A stretch of DNA of 64,000 nt from Clostridiales bacterium. Lineage in GTDB: Bacteria; Bacillota; Clostridia; Lachnospirales; Lachnospiraceae. This document shows, one piece after another, positions 1-7,740 of the stretch. Below the pieces are notes generated by a model. That model ran no database searches. It was not told the DNA's origin and was given only the letters and a program-made list of their open reading frames with translations. The translations under genes were made by a program, and so were the position numbers. The stretch lies in NCBI GenBank assembly GCA_018365455.1, contig JAGZJZ010000028.1, positions 1 to 64,000 of the forward strand, read 5' to 3'. Numbering within the stretch: the stretch's first letter is position 1; every line of letters begins with the position of its first letter.

Positions 1-120
1 TAACGAATAAACATTAGAAATATTATTACCCTATACCAGCATTATGCAGGTTTAGCGGCATTTAAGGTTCCAATACACCAACAGGATATTTCACGACAAA
101 CTGGAGAACTCTATTATTAA
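1..120 (+). pseudogene. Short ORF remnant at window edge
   Basis: A frame opens after a TAA at base 1 and runs 38 codons to TAA at 118-120, with no start codon inside the window. The peptide contains LYQHYAGLAAFKVPIHQQD. I do not recognise it. It may be the tail of a gene broken by the in-frame TAA at base 1, or chance coding. Confidence 0.2.
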
Positions 121-147
121 AAACATTGCAACAGCCCCTTATTCATT

Positions 148-576
148 TTATTTAAAACTACTACTGTATATATCGAAAAATATAGCCACCTTATCTATCT
201 CATCCTGATATTCTTCATCTGATGTCTGGCTTGCATAGGTCGCATACTCTTTCCAAGAAAAATTTGTTAACTTTTTCAAGTTATTTTTCTCTTTAATCTT
301 TTGAATACCATTAGGACAGTCTGTACATATTTGATCAAAAGCTAATTCTTTATTTTTAAATACTGGCATATCCTCTGCATTTAATCCTAAAGCATAGGCA
401 TTATTACTTCCAAACACTTTTTGATAAGTATCTTTGCCGTATTCTTTTACTACAGTGCCAGAACTAGTTCCAGCAACATTGTTCTTGTAATACCTTGGTA
501 AAACAATTGCAGCAACTATAATAAAACACAATAAAATAACTGATATAAATACAATCCATATTCTCTTGTTTTTCAT
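148..576 (-). CDS. Membrane-anchored protein, paralogue of 4713-5180
   Basis: 142 residues. A single N-terminal membrane segment (about residues 7-27) is followed by a small outward-facing domain. The family is unknown to me. The conserved stretch is KEYGKDTYQKVFG followed by NNAYALGLNAEDMPVFKNK, then CTDCPNGIQ and a tail ending in IFFDIYSSSF. The same blocks occur in the 155-residue product at 4713-5180, so the two are paralogues. The start lies 6 bases after the stop of the Amidase_6 gene on the same strand, so the two are co-transcribed. A membrane protein encoded directly after a secreted wall hydrolase could be its partner or its immunity protein; that is inference. Confidence 0.65.
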   Translation of the reverse strand: MKNKRIWIVFISVILLCFIIVAAIVLPRYYKNNVAGTSSGTVVKEYGKDTYQKVFGSNNAYALGLNAEDMPVFKNKELAFDQICTDCPNGIQKIKEKNNLKKLTNFSWKEYATYASQTSDEEYQDEIDKVAIFFDIYSSSFK

Positions 577-582
577 ACACGT

Positions 583-1728
583 CTACCTACTAACTATAGC
601 AAAGTTACAATTACTTAGAGTTTCCCAGTTACATACTGATGAAGATACCCAAGCAAGATAATTAGAAGTATGCTGTGCAATTTTTATATTACGATAATTG
701 GCTCTTTGCTTACCTACCTTATATATGAAAGCACAATGTTCCCAGCTGCCATTCTGCCCCCTATCATAAGCAACAATTTTTCCTGCTTTAACAGTATTAG
801 TAAAATCGTTAAATGATGATGTGACGTATGCGGTACCTTGATACTTTACAAATGTATCTGCAACCGTCCAACTATTAGAATAACGATTTATCCCTCCATC
901 TTGTGTATGCCACCAACCAGTATTCCTATTACCTGTATACTTCTGAGCAAATCCACCTTGATGCTTGATTTGAGATGTAAAATTGGTGCAATCACCTTTC
1001 GGAAAATATCCATACGTTCCACTACAAGGTGCTTCGCAGAATGTTTTAGCCCAATCTCTAGCTGCTGTTAAACTCCATCCACGAGGTTCTATATCTGGTG
1101 TGTATACATCTAAATTATCTCTATCATAAGGCAACATTACTTCAACATTTTCTACACTTCTTGATAAAGGATTATAATTTTCAATAATCTTATTATTATT
1201 TATATATCCTTCAAATATATCAAAGAAATATAATATTGCATTAGGCTCTGGATCAGTATCATTAATTCCATTATCTAAATCAAAAATATATTCTTTTGCA
1301 CAATCATAAAATTCTTTCCAATTATCCTCTGTTAAATCTCCCAAATCGTATTTTAAAGAGATTATTGACAGTAAATTAGATGCTTGATTGTTAAGTTCCT
1401 GAAACGCTGCGCTGTTATCCTCAAAAGTAGGGTATAATGCAATTTTTTCATCACCATATACCAATGTGTTCTCTACTAACGGTGTAATTATGACAGGATT
1501 CTTAGATGGAGTTTTTTCAATATCCCCCCACTCTTGCGTTCCTTTTTCTGAAATGTCCGATTCTGTTTCTGCATTAACATTGTCTTTTTCAGTTTCTAAA
1601 ACCATTTGGTCACTTTCTGATTCAGTACTTATATCAATATTTTCTGTTAATCTTTCCGATGCTAAAACATTTACTCCTAAACTCATTATACTTATGAGAC
1701 CCAACACTAATAAAAATTTTTTCTTCAT
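583..1728 (-). CDS. Secreted Amidase_6-domain cell-wall hydrolase
   Basis: 381 residues. Residues 1-23 form a signal peptide (MKKKF, hydrophobic core, VLASE). An acidic linker (about 28-75) and a helical region (about 100-190) precede a C-terminal Amidase_6 domain (about 215-381). That domain has the papain-like NlpC-type signature GDCTNFTSQ with the probable nucleophile Cys247, and SWEHCAFIYKV with the probable His331. The family is thought to cleave cell-wall peptide or amide bonds outside the cell; the substrate here is unknown. The start has an AGGAGAAAGGGA Shine-Dalgarno region. The downstream gene follows after 6 bases. A LytTR-like direct repeat lies about 170 bases upstream. A second Amidase_6 protein without a signal peptide is at 26305-26790. 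Confidence 0.8.
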   Translation of the reverse strand: MKKKFLLVLGLISIMSLGVNVLASERLTENIDISTESESDQMVLETEKDNVNAETESDISEKGTQEWGDIEKTPSKNPVIITPLVENTLVYGDEKIALYPTFEDNSAAFQELNNQASNLLSIISLKYDLGDLTEDNWKEFYDCAKEYIFDLDNGINDTDPEPNAILYFFDIFEGYINNNKIIENYNPLSRSVENVEVMLPYDRDNLDVYTPDIEPRGWSLTAARDWAKTFCEAPCSGTYGYFPKGDCTNFTSQIKHQGGFAQKYTGNRNTGWWHTQDGGINRYSNSWTVADTFVKYQGTAYVTSSFNDFTNTVKAGKIVAYDRGQNGSWEHCAFIYKVGKQRANYRNIKIAQHTSNYLAWVSSSVCNWETLSNCNFAIVSR

Positions 1729-1895
1729 AGTATTTCCCTTTCTCCTGTAAAATATTGATTTCTAGGTTACTGTTGAATGATGGATTCTATTAATTGCCCC
1801 CTCTTAGCCACCAGCATCACTTCTATATACTGGAAATAAGTTAAATAGTAATATCATATTTTTATCACACTTTTATGATAATATCAATAAATTTT

Positions 1896-1927
1896 GTCTA
1901 ACTGGTGATTAATCTCGTCTAGTTGGT
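1896..1927 (-). promoter_or_regulatory. LytTR/VirR-like direct repeat
   Basis: On the minus strand ACCAACTAGAC (1927-1917) and ACCAGTTAGAC (1906-1896) repeat with a period of exactly 21 bp and 9 of 11 matches. LytTR-domain regulators (AgrA, VirR, ComE) bind pairs of such 9-11 bp sites two helical turns apart; CAGTTAGAC resembles the VirR box CAGTTNTNC. AT-rich sequence suitable for a promoter follows towards the Amidase_6 gene. The rest of 1740-2020 shows nothing else. Confidence 0.4.
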
Positions 1928-2023
1928 AATATAACTCGTTTCTATCTGTAAAAAATCCAAAAAAATAGAGATGTAACGTATACACCTCTACTTTTATTTA
2001 TTCTTTTTAATCTTATAATTAAT

Positions 2024-2233
2024 TCAATCAGTAATCAACATCATAATATCTTCAATAGATTTTCCGCTCTCCTGAATCATATCATAAAGCTGCCCCAAAG
2101 CTTCTTCTCTTTTCTTCTGCTCCAAGCCCCTTTTCGCTTCTAATAAAGCATCCATTTTAACCTGCACTTTAGCGATCTGCTCGTCCAAAATTACGATCTG
2201 ATCATCAATTGATTTTCATTGTCCTCTTGCCAT
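2024..2233 (-). pseudogene. Small coiled-coil protein with in-frame TGA at codon 6
   Basis: A GGAGG Shine-Dalgarno (2243-2247) precedes ATG at 2233. The frame reads MARGQ, then TGA (2218-2216), then continues in the same frame for 63 codons to TGA at 2026-2024. The continuation is a charged heptad-like coiled coil (KSIDDQIVILDEQIAKVQ, later EQKKREEALGQLYDMIQE) ending in MMLITD. Ribosome site, start and long open remainder show a recent single-base nonsense change, probably from TGG or CGA. There is no good downstream start before the Met of KMDALLE. Function is not recognised. Confidence 0.6.
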
Positions 2234-2429
2234 GATATTAATCCTCCAAAAAATACTTTTAATAGTATTATTTTAAATGATTATTGACTATTTGTCTAGG
2301 ATTTATACAAGTATTTTATAAAAGTAAATTTTTTCACTTTCCCAAAAAGTTCTATATTGCATAGCATATTGTTTAAAAATATGTTATCATTAAATCAGAT
2401 TTAAAAATAGCATTAAGGGGGAATGACTT

Positions 2430-2732
2430 ATGAATAGCAAATCCAATGAACATGTATTTAAAGTTTTATACTGTATTATTCTTGCATCTATTATAATACT
2501 TGAAATTTCAACCATTGTTCCTTTATTTACCGAGTCTTGGAAGGTTTTAAGTATAGCCTATAAGATTACACTTCCACTAAGTATTATTTTTTTAGTAATC
2601 TGCGGACTTATTTTTGCACGAAAGAAATTCAATAGAGATTTTATAAAAGAATGGAAAATATATTTTAAAAAATATCGATTATATTTTAATATAGTGATTC
2701 TTATTTATTTGGTTCTCAATATATTCACTTAA
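2430..2732 (+). CDS. Small integral membrane protein
   Basis: 100 residues. Three hydrophobic stretches are visible (about residues 10-30, 43-62 and 86-99), with a basic cytoplasmic stretch between the last two (ARKKFNRDFIKEWKIYFKKYR). An AAGGGGGAA Shine-Dalgarno lies 8 bases before the ATG. It belongs to no family I recognise. The 3' end overlaps the convergent helicase-domain remnant by about 50 bases. Confidence 0.55.
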   Translation: MNSKSNEHVFKVLYCIILASIIILEISTIVPLFTESWKVLSIAYKITLPLSIIFLVICGLIFARKKFNRDFIKEWKIYFKKYRLYFNIVILIYLVLNIFT

Positions 2733-2950
2733 TTTGCTTTTATGATAGCATTTTCTTTGATAAATAATCCATTCTCCCAATGCTGCCTGATTGTATGTAA
2801 ATCCTTTTGGTATATCAATATTACCTTTTTCCACATAATATTCTTCACAGTATTCATACCAAATCTCCCACTTTCTTCTGATCCCGAGAGACCATATCAT
2901 TCCAATTTGATTGAGCAAATAAATTCTTCTGGCATCAATTTTATACTTTT
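2679..2950 (-). pseudogene. Helicase-associated (HA) domain fragment
   Basis: From 2918 down, the frame gives a 79-residue peptide with the HA-domain pattern (Pfam PF03457): IGMIWS, RKWEIWYEYCEEYY, GNIDIPKGFTYNQAALGEWI and YQRKCYHKSKLS. The similarity continues upstream of the first ATG (KIDARRIYLLNQIGMIW) to a TAA near 2951, so the ATG is internal and the reading frame is a broken piece of a larger protein. HA domains normally occur in tandem at the C-terminus of SNF2/DEAD helicases in mobile islands; no helicase core remains here. Confidence 0.6.
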
Positions 2951-3025
2951 ATTATTCATAAGAAAAAGTATATTGTTGTTGTTAAAAATGACTGCCCTAA
3001 AGTGTAAAGATGTGGGGGTAAGAGG

Positions 3026-3277
3026 ATGAATGATTCTACGACTGTTAAAAAGCGAAATTATACACGCTTATCCTGGGATGAGTGGTATATGTTAGCAAAA
3101 GATTTCTATATATCTAATCATCATCTAAAGGTTCCCAATTATTATAAAACAGCAGAAGGGTTTCTTTTAGGAAGATGGATTGAAAGGCAGAGAACTGCAT
3201 ATCATCAGAAAAATAATTATAAGAATTTATACAAGATAATATCAGCAATATTAATAGTTTCCCATAAACTTTCGTAG
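3026..3277 (+). pseudogene. Helicase-associated domain fragment, opposite strand
   Basis: 83 residues with one HA-like repeat: WDEWYMLAKDFYISNHHLKV, then YYKTAEGFLLGRWIERQR and TAYHQKNN, followed by an unrelated tail (LYKIISAILIVSHKLS). It is the same domain type as the fragment at 2679-2950 but on the other strand, which suggests inversion or two separate relics. A GGGGGTAAGAGG purine run precedes the ATG, so it may still be translated. No catalytic domain is present. Confidence 0.5.
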
Positions 3278-3378
3278 ATATATTATTTTAGGTCAACAAA
3301 ATGATTATAATAGACAAGATATTTCACCATATGCTATTATTAAATAAAAAGAATTTAGTAAAAAACAGGAGGTATAGT

Positions 3379-3756
3379 ATGAAAGTATCCGTACAGTATT
3401 CAACAATGATTGTAAAGAGCCTTGAAGAATCAGTTGGATTCTACAGAGATGTACTTGGATTCAGCGAAGGCTACCATGTGGACTTTCCCGTTGGAGGTAT
3501 CACGATTATGAAAAGCCCGGAAGGCGCCTGCGTAGAATTGATAGAGTCACCCCAGTTTGAAATAGGTCTTTATTCTATTGGAACAGATGTAGATAATCTG
3601 GATGAAACAATCGAACATCTTAGAAGCAAAGGTTATGATATAGTTGGAGAAATTGCACCTACAACCGTTGGACGTCAGGCATTTGTAATAGATCCCAACG
3701 GTGTCAGAATATGTCTCATAGAGCATACGCCGGAATATAAAGAAAAATATATGTAG
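3379..3756 (+). CDS. VOC-family (glyoxalase-like) protein
   Basis: 125 residues from the ATG that follows AGGAGGTATAGT; the frame opens further upstream at 3301 but without a ribosome site. One vicinal-oxygen-chelate fold of two beta-alpha-beta-beta-beta modules is visible: VQYSTMIVKSLEESVGFYRD, LGFSEGYHVDF, GACVELIE, then DNLDETIEHLRSKGYDI and FVIDPNGVRICLIEH. The Glu and His at the module ends (VELIE, LIEH) fit a metal site. Family members are glyoxalases, isomerases, dioxygenases or antibiotic-binding proteins; the substrate cannot be assigned. Confidence 0.8.
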   Translation: MKVSVQYSTMIVKSLEESVGFYRDVLGFSEGYHVDFPVGGITIMKSPEGACVELIESPQFEIGLYSIGTDVDNLDETIEHLRSKGYDIVGEIAPTTVGRQAFVIDPNGVRICLIEHTPEYKEKYM

Positions 3757-3876
3757 ATGTATCCATATGGAAATCGCATGAGTTGATGTAACAAATATAT
3801 TATTCCAAACTCTGCTGGATCAAATGAGAAGCGTACCCGTACATCCCCTGGTGCTTAACTTTTGTTATTTATATAA

Positions 3877-3905
3877 TTGAAATAGCCCAGCATAATTATT
3901 ATCAT
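3877..3905 (+). promoter_or_regulatory. Probable sigma-A promoter for 3931-4603
   Basis: TTGAAA (3877-3882) and TATCAT (3900-3905) are separated by 17 bases and lie just upstream of GAGGATG and the ATG at 3931. The rest of 3757-3930 shows no gene. Confidence 0.45.
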
Positions 3906-3930
3906 ACAATCTACGAAAGAGGATGCGTTT

Positions 3931-4173
3931 ATGAAAAGAGTGATAATCGGTACATCTTTGCTAATATCTTCATCTATCGTTATCGCAGGAATTACAATTT
4001 CTGCCGCAATAAGGGCTGTAGAGATCACAGAATGGTATACATATCAAGGAAAGATCTGGACAGCCATCATTGAGAATAAATTATTAATGCCGTTCCTATT
4101 TTCAACTGGATTATTTATGATAGGATTAATTATTCTAATAAAAGAATTCTTTAATAAAAATGAAAAAAACTGA
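3931..4173 (+). CDS. Two-TM membrane protein
   Basis: 80 residues with two membrane segments (about 5-27 and 51-70) and a short loop containing WYTYQGKIW, ending in the basic tail KEFFNKNEKN. A GAGGATG purine stretch precedes the ATG. It overlaps the next gene by 14 bases, so the two are translationally coupled. Not a recognised family. It may be the membrane partner of the PH-domain protein downstream. Confidence 0.6.
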   Translation: MKRVIIGTSLLISSSIVIAGITISAAIRAVEITEWYTYQGKIWTAIIENKLLMPFLFSTGLFMIGLIILIKEFFNKNEKN

Positions 4174-4603
4174 AGCCAATCATTTGAAAGGGTATCGTGA
4201 TATGATGAAATTTCAAGGAAAAATAGCAATATGGTTTTACGCAATCGCTATTATTGCAAATATAATGTTCGTGAAAGAACTTTTATTTACAAAGGATAAT
4301 ACTATTGCATTAATAATTGGTATAGTAACAATAAACATTATTTTTATTCCCATTATAGTAAGAAACTATATACTGCTAAATAGCGAATCAATCACAGTGT
4401 TTTTTGGTTTCGGTAAAGAATCAATGAAGATTAATGAAATTCTGGAAGTATATAAAACGCATAATCCTATTGCATCAAGTGCGGCATCTTTAGACCGTAT
4501 AGTTATAAAAAGCAAAAGAAGTGAAATCATGTGTTCAGTCGTAGAAAAAGATAAATTATTTCAGGAACTCAAAAAAATAAACCAAGATATAATTTTTCGG
4601 TAG
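4160..4603 (+). CDS. Membrane protein with bacterial PH (YyaB-like) domain
   Basis: 147 residues. Two membrane segments (about 22-40 and 48-70) precede a C-terminal PH-like domain of the YyaB type (PF06713). The family pattern is an I-x-E-I-x-x-V-x-x-T-x-N-P start, seen as MKINEILEVYKTHNPIASSA, then SLDRIVIKSKRSE and VVEKDKLFQELKK. The role of these proteins is unknown. It is coupled to the upstream two-TM gene. An alternative ATG-ATG lies 14 codons in (MMKFQGK), closer to an AAAGGG stretch. Confidence 0.7.
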   Translation: MKKTEANHLKGYRDMMKFQGKIAIWFYAIAIIANIMFVKELLFTKDNTIALIIGIVTINIIFIPIIVRNYILLNSESITVFFGFGKESMKINEILEVYKTHNPIASSAASLDRIVIKSKRSEIMCSVVEKDKLFQELKKINQDIIFR

Positions 4604-4675
4604 ATACCAAGTATACAATACCTTTTGAATTTTTCAGACAACTGAAATTAAATCTAGATTTTTGCTCAATAAAAT

Positions 4676-4707
4676 AGATAAGGAGAACAGCTTTCGTCTG
4701 CTCTCCT
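4676..4707. terminator. Bidirectional terminator hairpin
   Basis: AGATAAGGAGAACAG pairs with CTGCTCTCCTATCT across a CTTTCGT loop. It sits between the end of the PH-domain gene and the stop codon of the minus-strand gene at 4713, with T-rich flanks both ways. Confidence 0.7.
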
Positions 4708-4712
4708 ATCTT

Positions 4713-5180
4713 TTAACCCTCAGTCTCCGGTTCTTTAAAACTATTTTCATAAACATAAAAGAACTCTTGTATTTTTGTTAACTGTGGCTGGATCTCTTCA
4801 TCTGCATCTTCATATATATAACCAGAATACGTTGCATACCAATCCCAAAAAAATATGGAAAGATTTCTTCCCAGCTTGCGTTCCTTTTTTATGTATTTAA
4901 TACCTTCCGGACAATCTTTTTTCAGCTGTGCCAACGCTTTAAACTTATCCTTAAAAACCGGTCGTTCTTCGGCATTTAAACCCATTGCATAAGCTTCATT
5001 ATCGCCAAATAATTCTACCTGCTTATCCTTATCATATTCTTTTACAATTTTACTCAATTCTGAGCCAAAAAGATGATGTTTAGAATACGAAGGAAAGCTT
5101 AATGCAAAAATAATGAGAAAAAAAGCAAAAACAACACCGATAAAACCAAATACTACTTTTTTAGATATTGGATTATTCAT
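4713..5180 (-). CDS. Membrane-anchored protein, orphan paralogue of 148-576
   Basis: 155 residues with an N-terminal membrane segment (about 9-29) and the same extracytoplasmic blocks as the 142-residue product at 148-576: IVKEYDKDKQVELFG, NEAYAMGLNAEERPVFKDK, KDCPEGI, WYATYS and FFYVYENSF. There is no Amidase_6 gene beside this copy. Either it responds to a hydrolase made elsewhere, or it is an orphan immunity-type gene. The function is not known. Confidence 0.65.
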   Translation of the reverse strand: MNNPISKKVVFGFIGVVFAFFLIIFALSFPSYSKHHLFGSELSKIVKEYDKDKQVELFGDNEAYAMGLNAEERPVFKDKFKALAQLKKDCPEGIKYIKKERKLGRNLSIFFWDWYATYSGYIYEDADEEIQPQLTKIQEFFYVYENSFKEPETEG

Positions 5181-5640
5181 AAACTCACCATTCCCTTCAT
5201 AAAACTTATTTTCAGTAACTATTCAGTATCCTCGTGCCTCTCGACAAATTTACACCGGCACTAGTTAATGCCCCACAATATTTATTATAACATGCATGCT
5301 GCGTAATAGTTTATAGTTCAGAAATAATTAATAATTTTAATGAATGGTTTTGTTCCTTAAATAAAATGAGCTAATGGTAATATATATAGTGATACTGAAA
5401 AAACGGATAACGTCATACTATATCATATCAAATTACTCTCTATGTAATTATAAGAAGAGTGGCGAATTGAATGTAAATGATTCAGACAGAAATTAGATAT
5501 TAAAGCAATACTGGACAAAGTTGATAAATTAAACGTAAAAGCTGCTTTCCATATATTAGACGAGACTAAACAATCCAACGGTGCGGCGGTGAATAGGTGA
5601 CAGCCTTTTCCAAACCCCTGAAAGCCCAAAAATAGCAAGC
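5181..5640. other. Gene-poor stretch with a 39-codon ORF remnant
   Basis: About 600 bases between 4713-5180 and the histidine kinase have no convincing gene. On the plus strand 5481-5600 is open for 39 codons after a TGA (FRQKLDIKAILDKVDKLN, then KAAFHILDETKQSNGAAV), with coding-like composition but no start. It is probably a relic. At 5700-5745 the sequence has AATGGTGTAAAAGTGGTGTA, an AT-rich repeat that could be part of an old insertion boundary; no integrase is present. Confidence 0.25.
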
Positions 5641-5670
5641 AAAAAAGGAGATACCTATTCCGATATCTCC
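5641..5670 (-). terminator. Terminator of the 6826-5786 two-component operon
   Basis: On the minus strand GGAGATA, CGGAATAGG loop region and TATCTCC form a 7-bp stem followed by TTTTTT. It lies about 115 bases past the kinase stop codon. Confidence 0.7.
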
Positions 5671-5785
5671 CCTCAAATACCTATCACATCAAAGCTTTTT
5701 CCAAATGGTGTAAAAGTGGTGTAAATTAATGGAAATACAAGTCGCAAACCCCTGTATTTATAAGGAATCTCCTATCTTTCTCAGA

Positions 5786-6826
5786 TTACACATTTGTAAG
5801 ATTCAGAAAGCTCAGCGTAAATTTACACCCTTTCCCCAACTCACTCTCTACTAATATATCCCCTTCGTGAGCATCTACAATGGATTTAGCAAGAGGCAGT
5901 CCAAGACCTGCCCCCTGGGAATCCTTTGAAAAACGGCTGCGGTAAAATCTTTTAAATATATGGTGGATATCGTCGGAATGGATGCCGCTCCCGTTGTCTT
6001 CCACGATGATCTGCTTCACTGCCGGGAGGTGCTTCCAGTATATATGAATCTCATCTCCGGCTTTTGTATGTTCCAGTGCATTTTTCACAATATTACTCAC
6101 AGCCTCCAGGATCCAGTCACGGTCACACAGCAGTACCTGGTCAGTATTTCCGGACAGGGCCAGCAGCTTTTCTTCCCGGTTTGTGCGGGTTTCAAAACGC
6201 TGTTTAATTTCAGTCATTAATTTTGATATGTTTTCTGTCTTTTTGTTCATGATCACTGCGCCTGCATCCAGTCTGGTAATTTTCAGAAGATTCAGGATCA
6301 ACATTTCCATACGGTCCAGCTCCCTCTGAGTCTTAACCATAAAGCTTTTGACAGTGCTACTATCTTCGGGATTTTCCTGTATGATTTCGGTATACATATT
6401 GAGAGCTGCAAGTGGGGTCTTCAGCTGGTGGGAAATATCGGATATGGTATCCTTTAAGAAATCTTTTGTGTTCTTCTGCCGGGCTGCCTGGGCTTCCAGC
6501 ACAGTGGCCATACGGTTAACCGCATGATATAATTTTGAAAAACTGCCCTCTCTGTCATCTTCCAGCCTCGCTTTGCTGTCACCATCGATGAAGGAATGAA
6601 TGGTTTGAATGGAATGCTCAACCTCCATCAGTTCTTTCCGAAAATACCCATACACAATGAACAATATGATGATCCCCGGCAGCAGCGTTGAGAATAGAAT
6701 GACAAGCCGTGGTATCTGATGAGCCAGACCGCCGGCTGCGAACTGCCCCATGACAACGGCTGTAAATACAATTCCCGCTATCGCCGCAATTACTTTTTTC
6801 ATTTCTCTCTGACGTAATACAATCAT
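5786..6826 (-). CDS. Membrane sensor histidine kinase (HisKA)
   Basis: About 346 residues from the ATG of MIVLRQREMKK, which has an AGGTGA ribosome site overlapping the stop of the response regulator; the longer start at 6847 is inside that gene. Two membrane segments (about 10-30 and 38-58) enclose only a very short external loop, so this is an intramembrane-type sensor. A HAMP-like linker leads to the H-box DTISDISHQLKTPLAAL (phospho-accepting His), then HATPase_c with N, G1, F and G2 motifs (IVKNALEHT, DNGSGI, FKRFYRS, GAGLGLPLAKSI). It pairs with the OmpR-type regulator just upstream. No transporter lies beside it, so the signal is unknown. Confidence 0.9.
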   Translation of the reverse strand: MIVLRQREMKKVIAAIAGIVFTAVVMGQFAAGGLAHQIPRLVILFSTLLPGIIILFIVYGYFRKELMEVEHSIQTIHSFIDGDSKARLEDDREGSFSKLYHAVNRMATVLEAQAARQKNTKDFLKDTISDISHQLKTPLAALNMYTEIIQENPEDSSTVKSFMVKTQRELDRMEMLILNLLKITRLDAGAVIMNKKTENISKLMTEIKQRFETRTNREEKLLALSGNTDQVLLCDRDWILEAVSNIVKNALEHTKAGDEIHIYWKHLPAVKQIIVEDNGSGIHSDDIHHIFKRFYRSRFSKDSQGAGLGLPLAKSIVDAHEGDILVESELGKGCKFTLSFLNLTNV

Positions 6827-6831
6827 GCCAT

Positions 6832-7527
6832 TCACCTGACTTTCCACTGATACCCAACACCCCTTACCGTTATAATTTTGGAAGGTTGGTCTGGATTATC
6901 TTCTATTTTATTCCTCAGCCTCCGCACATAAACGGATAAGGTATTATCATCCACAAAGTTACCTTTGTCATCCCAGAGCCGATCCAAGATCATTTGCCGG
7001 GAAAGAACAATATTGGGGTGCTGCATAAAGAGGCTGAGCAGTTTATACTCATTACCGATCAGTTCCAGCGTTTCGCCATTGCAGATAACCTGGTTTTCCA
7101 GATATTTAATTGTAATTCCATTGGACTGGAGCACAGCGCCGCTATCTTGTGTGCTCATGCCCGCACGTCTTAGGAGCGCTTTTATTCTGGATATTAATTC
7201 GTTCAGTTTAAAGGGTTTGGTGATATAATCGTCTCCTCCTATGTCCAGCCCTTTGACAATATTGACTTCTTCATCAGAAGCAGTCAGGAAAATAATCGGA
7301 ACGGATGAACGTTCCCGCACATAGGTGCAGACCTGGAAGCCTAAGCCGTCGGGAAGGGTCAGATCCAGCAATATTAAATCATAAGATCCAGCTGCATACA
7401 GTGTGACTGCCTCTCTTACCGTTCTTGCAACCGTAACTTTGAAATGATTCTTCTCCAGGGAATACACCAGCCCATCCAACAGGCTCAAATCATCTTCCAC
7501 AAGCAGTATATTAAATGTTTTCTCCAT
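6832..7527 (-). CDS. OmpR-family response regulator
   Basis: 231 residues. Receiver domain (1-115) has the acidic pair (VEDD, 10-13), phospho-acceptor Asp55 (LILLDLTLPDG), Thr (FLTA) and Lys (ITKPFKLNEL). The C-terminal winged helix (about 135-230) shows ICNGETLELIGNEYKLLSLF, FVDDNTLSVYVRRLRNKIED and the terminal ITVRGVGYQW. It is the first gene of a two-gene operon with the kinase and is read divergently from sdpR, with 213 bases between the two starts. Confidence 0.92.
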   Translation of the reverse strand: MEKTFNILLVEDDLSLLDGLVYSLEKNHFKVTVARTVREAVTLYAAGSYDLILLDLTLPDGLGFQVCTYVRERSSVPIIFLTASDEEVNIVKGLDIGGDDYITKPFKLNELISRIKALLRRAGMSTQDSGAVLQSNGITIKYLENQVICNGETLELIGNEYKLLSLFMQHPNIVLSRQMILDRLWDDKGNFVDDNTLSVYVRRLRNKIEDNPDQPSKIITVRGVGYQWKVR

Positions 7528-7646
7528 TTTATCTCTCCTGACATTTAGTTCATTTGGCAGCCGCCAAATATGATAAACAGTATTCTAACATTATATATGC
7601 TGTCACGGATAACATCAACGAATTTTCTCCTCTCTGGTAATTTTTT

Positions 7647-7670
7647 CTATTTAGATAATTTTCTAAATAG
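7647..7670. promoter_or_regulatory. SdpR operator O1
   Basis: A 24-bp palindrome with arms CTATTTAGA and TCTAAATAG around an AT core, just upstream of the -35 box of sdpR. A near-identical copy lies 55 bp downstream at 7702-7725. It could also affect the divergent response-regulator gene. Confidence 0.75.
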
Positions 7671-7672
7671 AG

Positions 7673-7701
7673 TTGACATTTGCTCCCATTTGTAATAGAA
7701 T
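7673..7701 (+). promoter_or_regulatory. Sigma-A promoter of sdpR
   Basis: TTGACA (7673-7678), a 17-base spacer and TAGAAT (7696-7701). It is flanked on both sides by the 24-bp operators. Confidence 0.8.
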
Positions 7702-7725
7702 CTATTTAGAAATATTTCTAAATAG
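7702..7725. promoter_or_regulatory. SdpR operator O2
   Basis: A 24-bp palindrome with arms CTATTTAGA and TCTAAATAG, directly after the -10 box and overlapping the likely transcription start. It ends just before AGGAGGTGATCC, so a bound ArsR-type dimer would block initiation. Confidence 0.8.
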
Positions 7726-7740
7726 CCAGGAGGTGATCCA

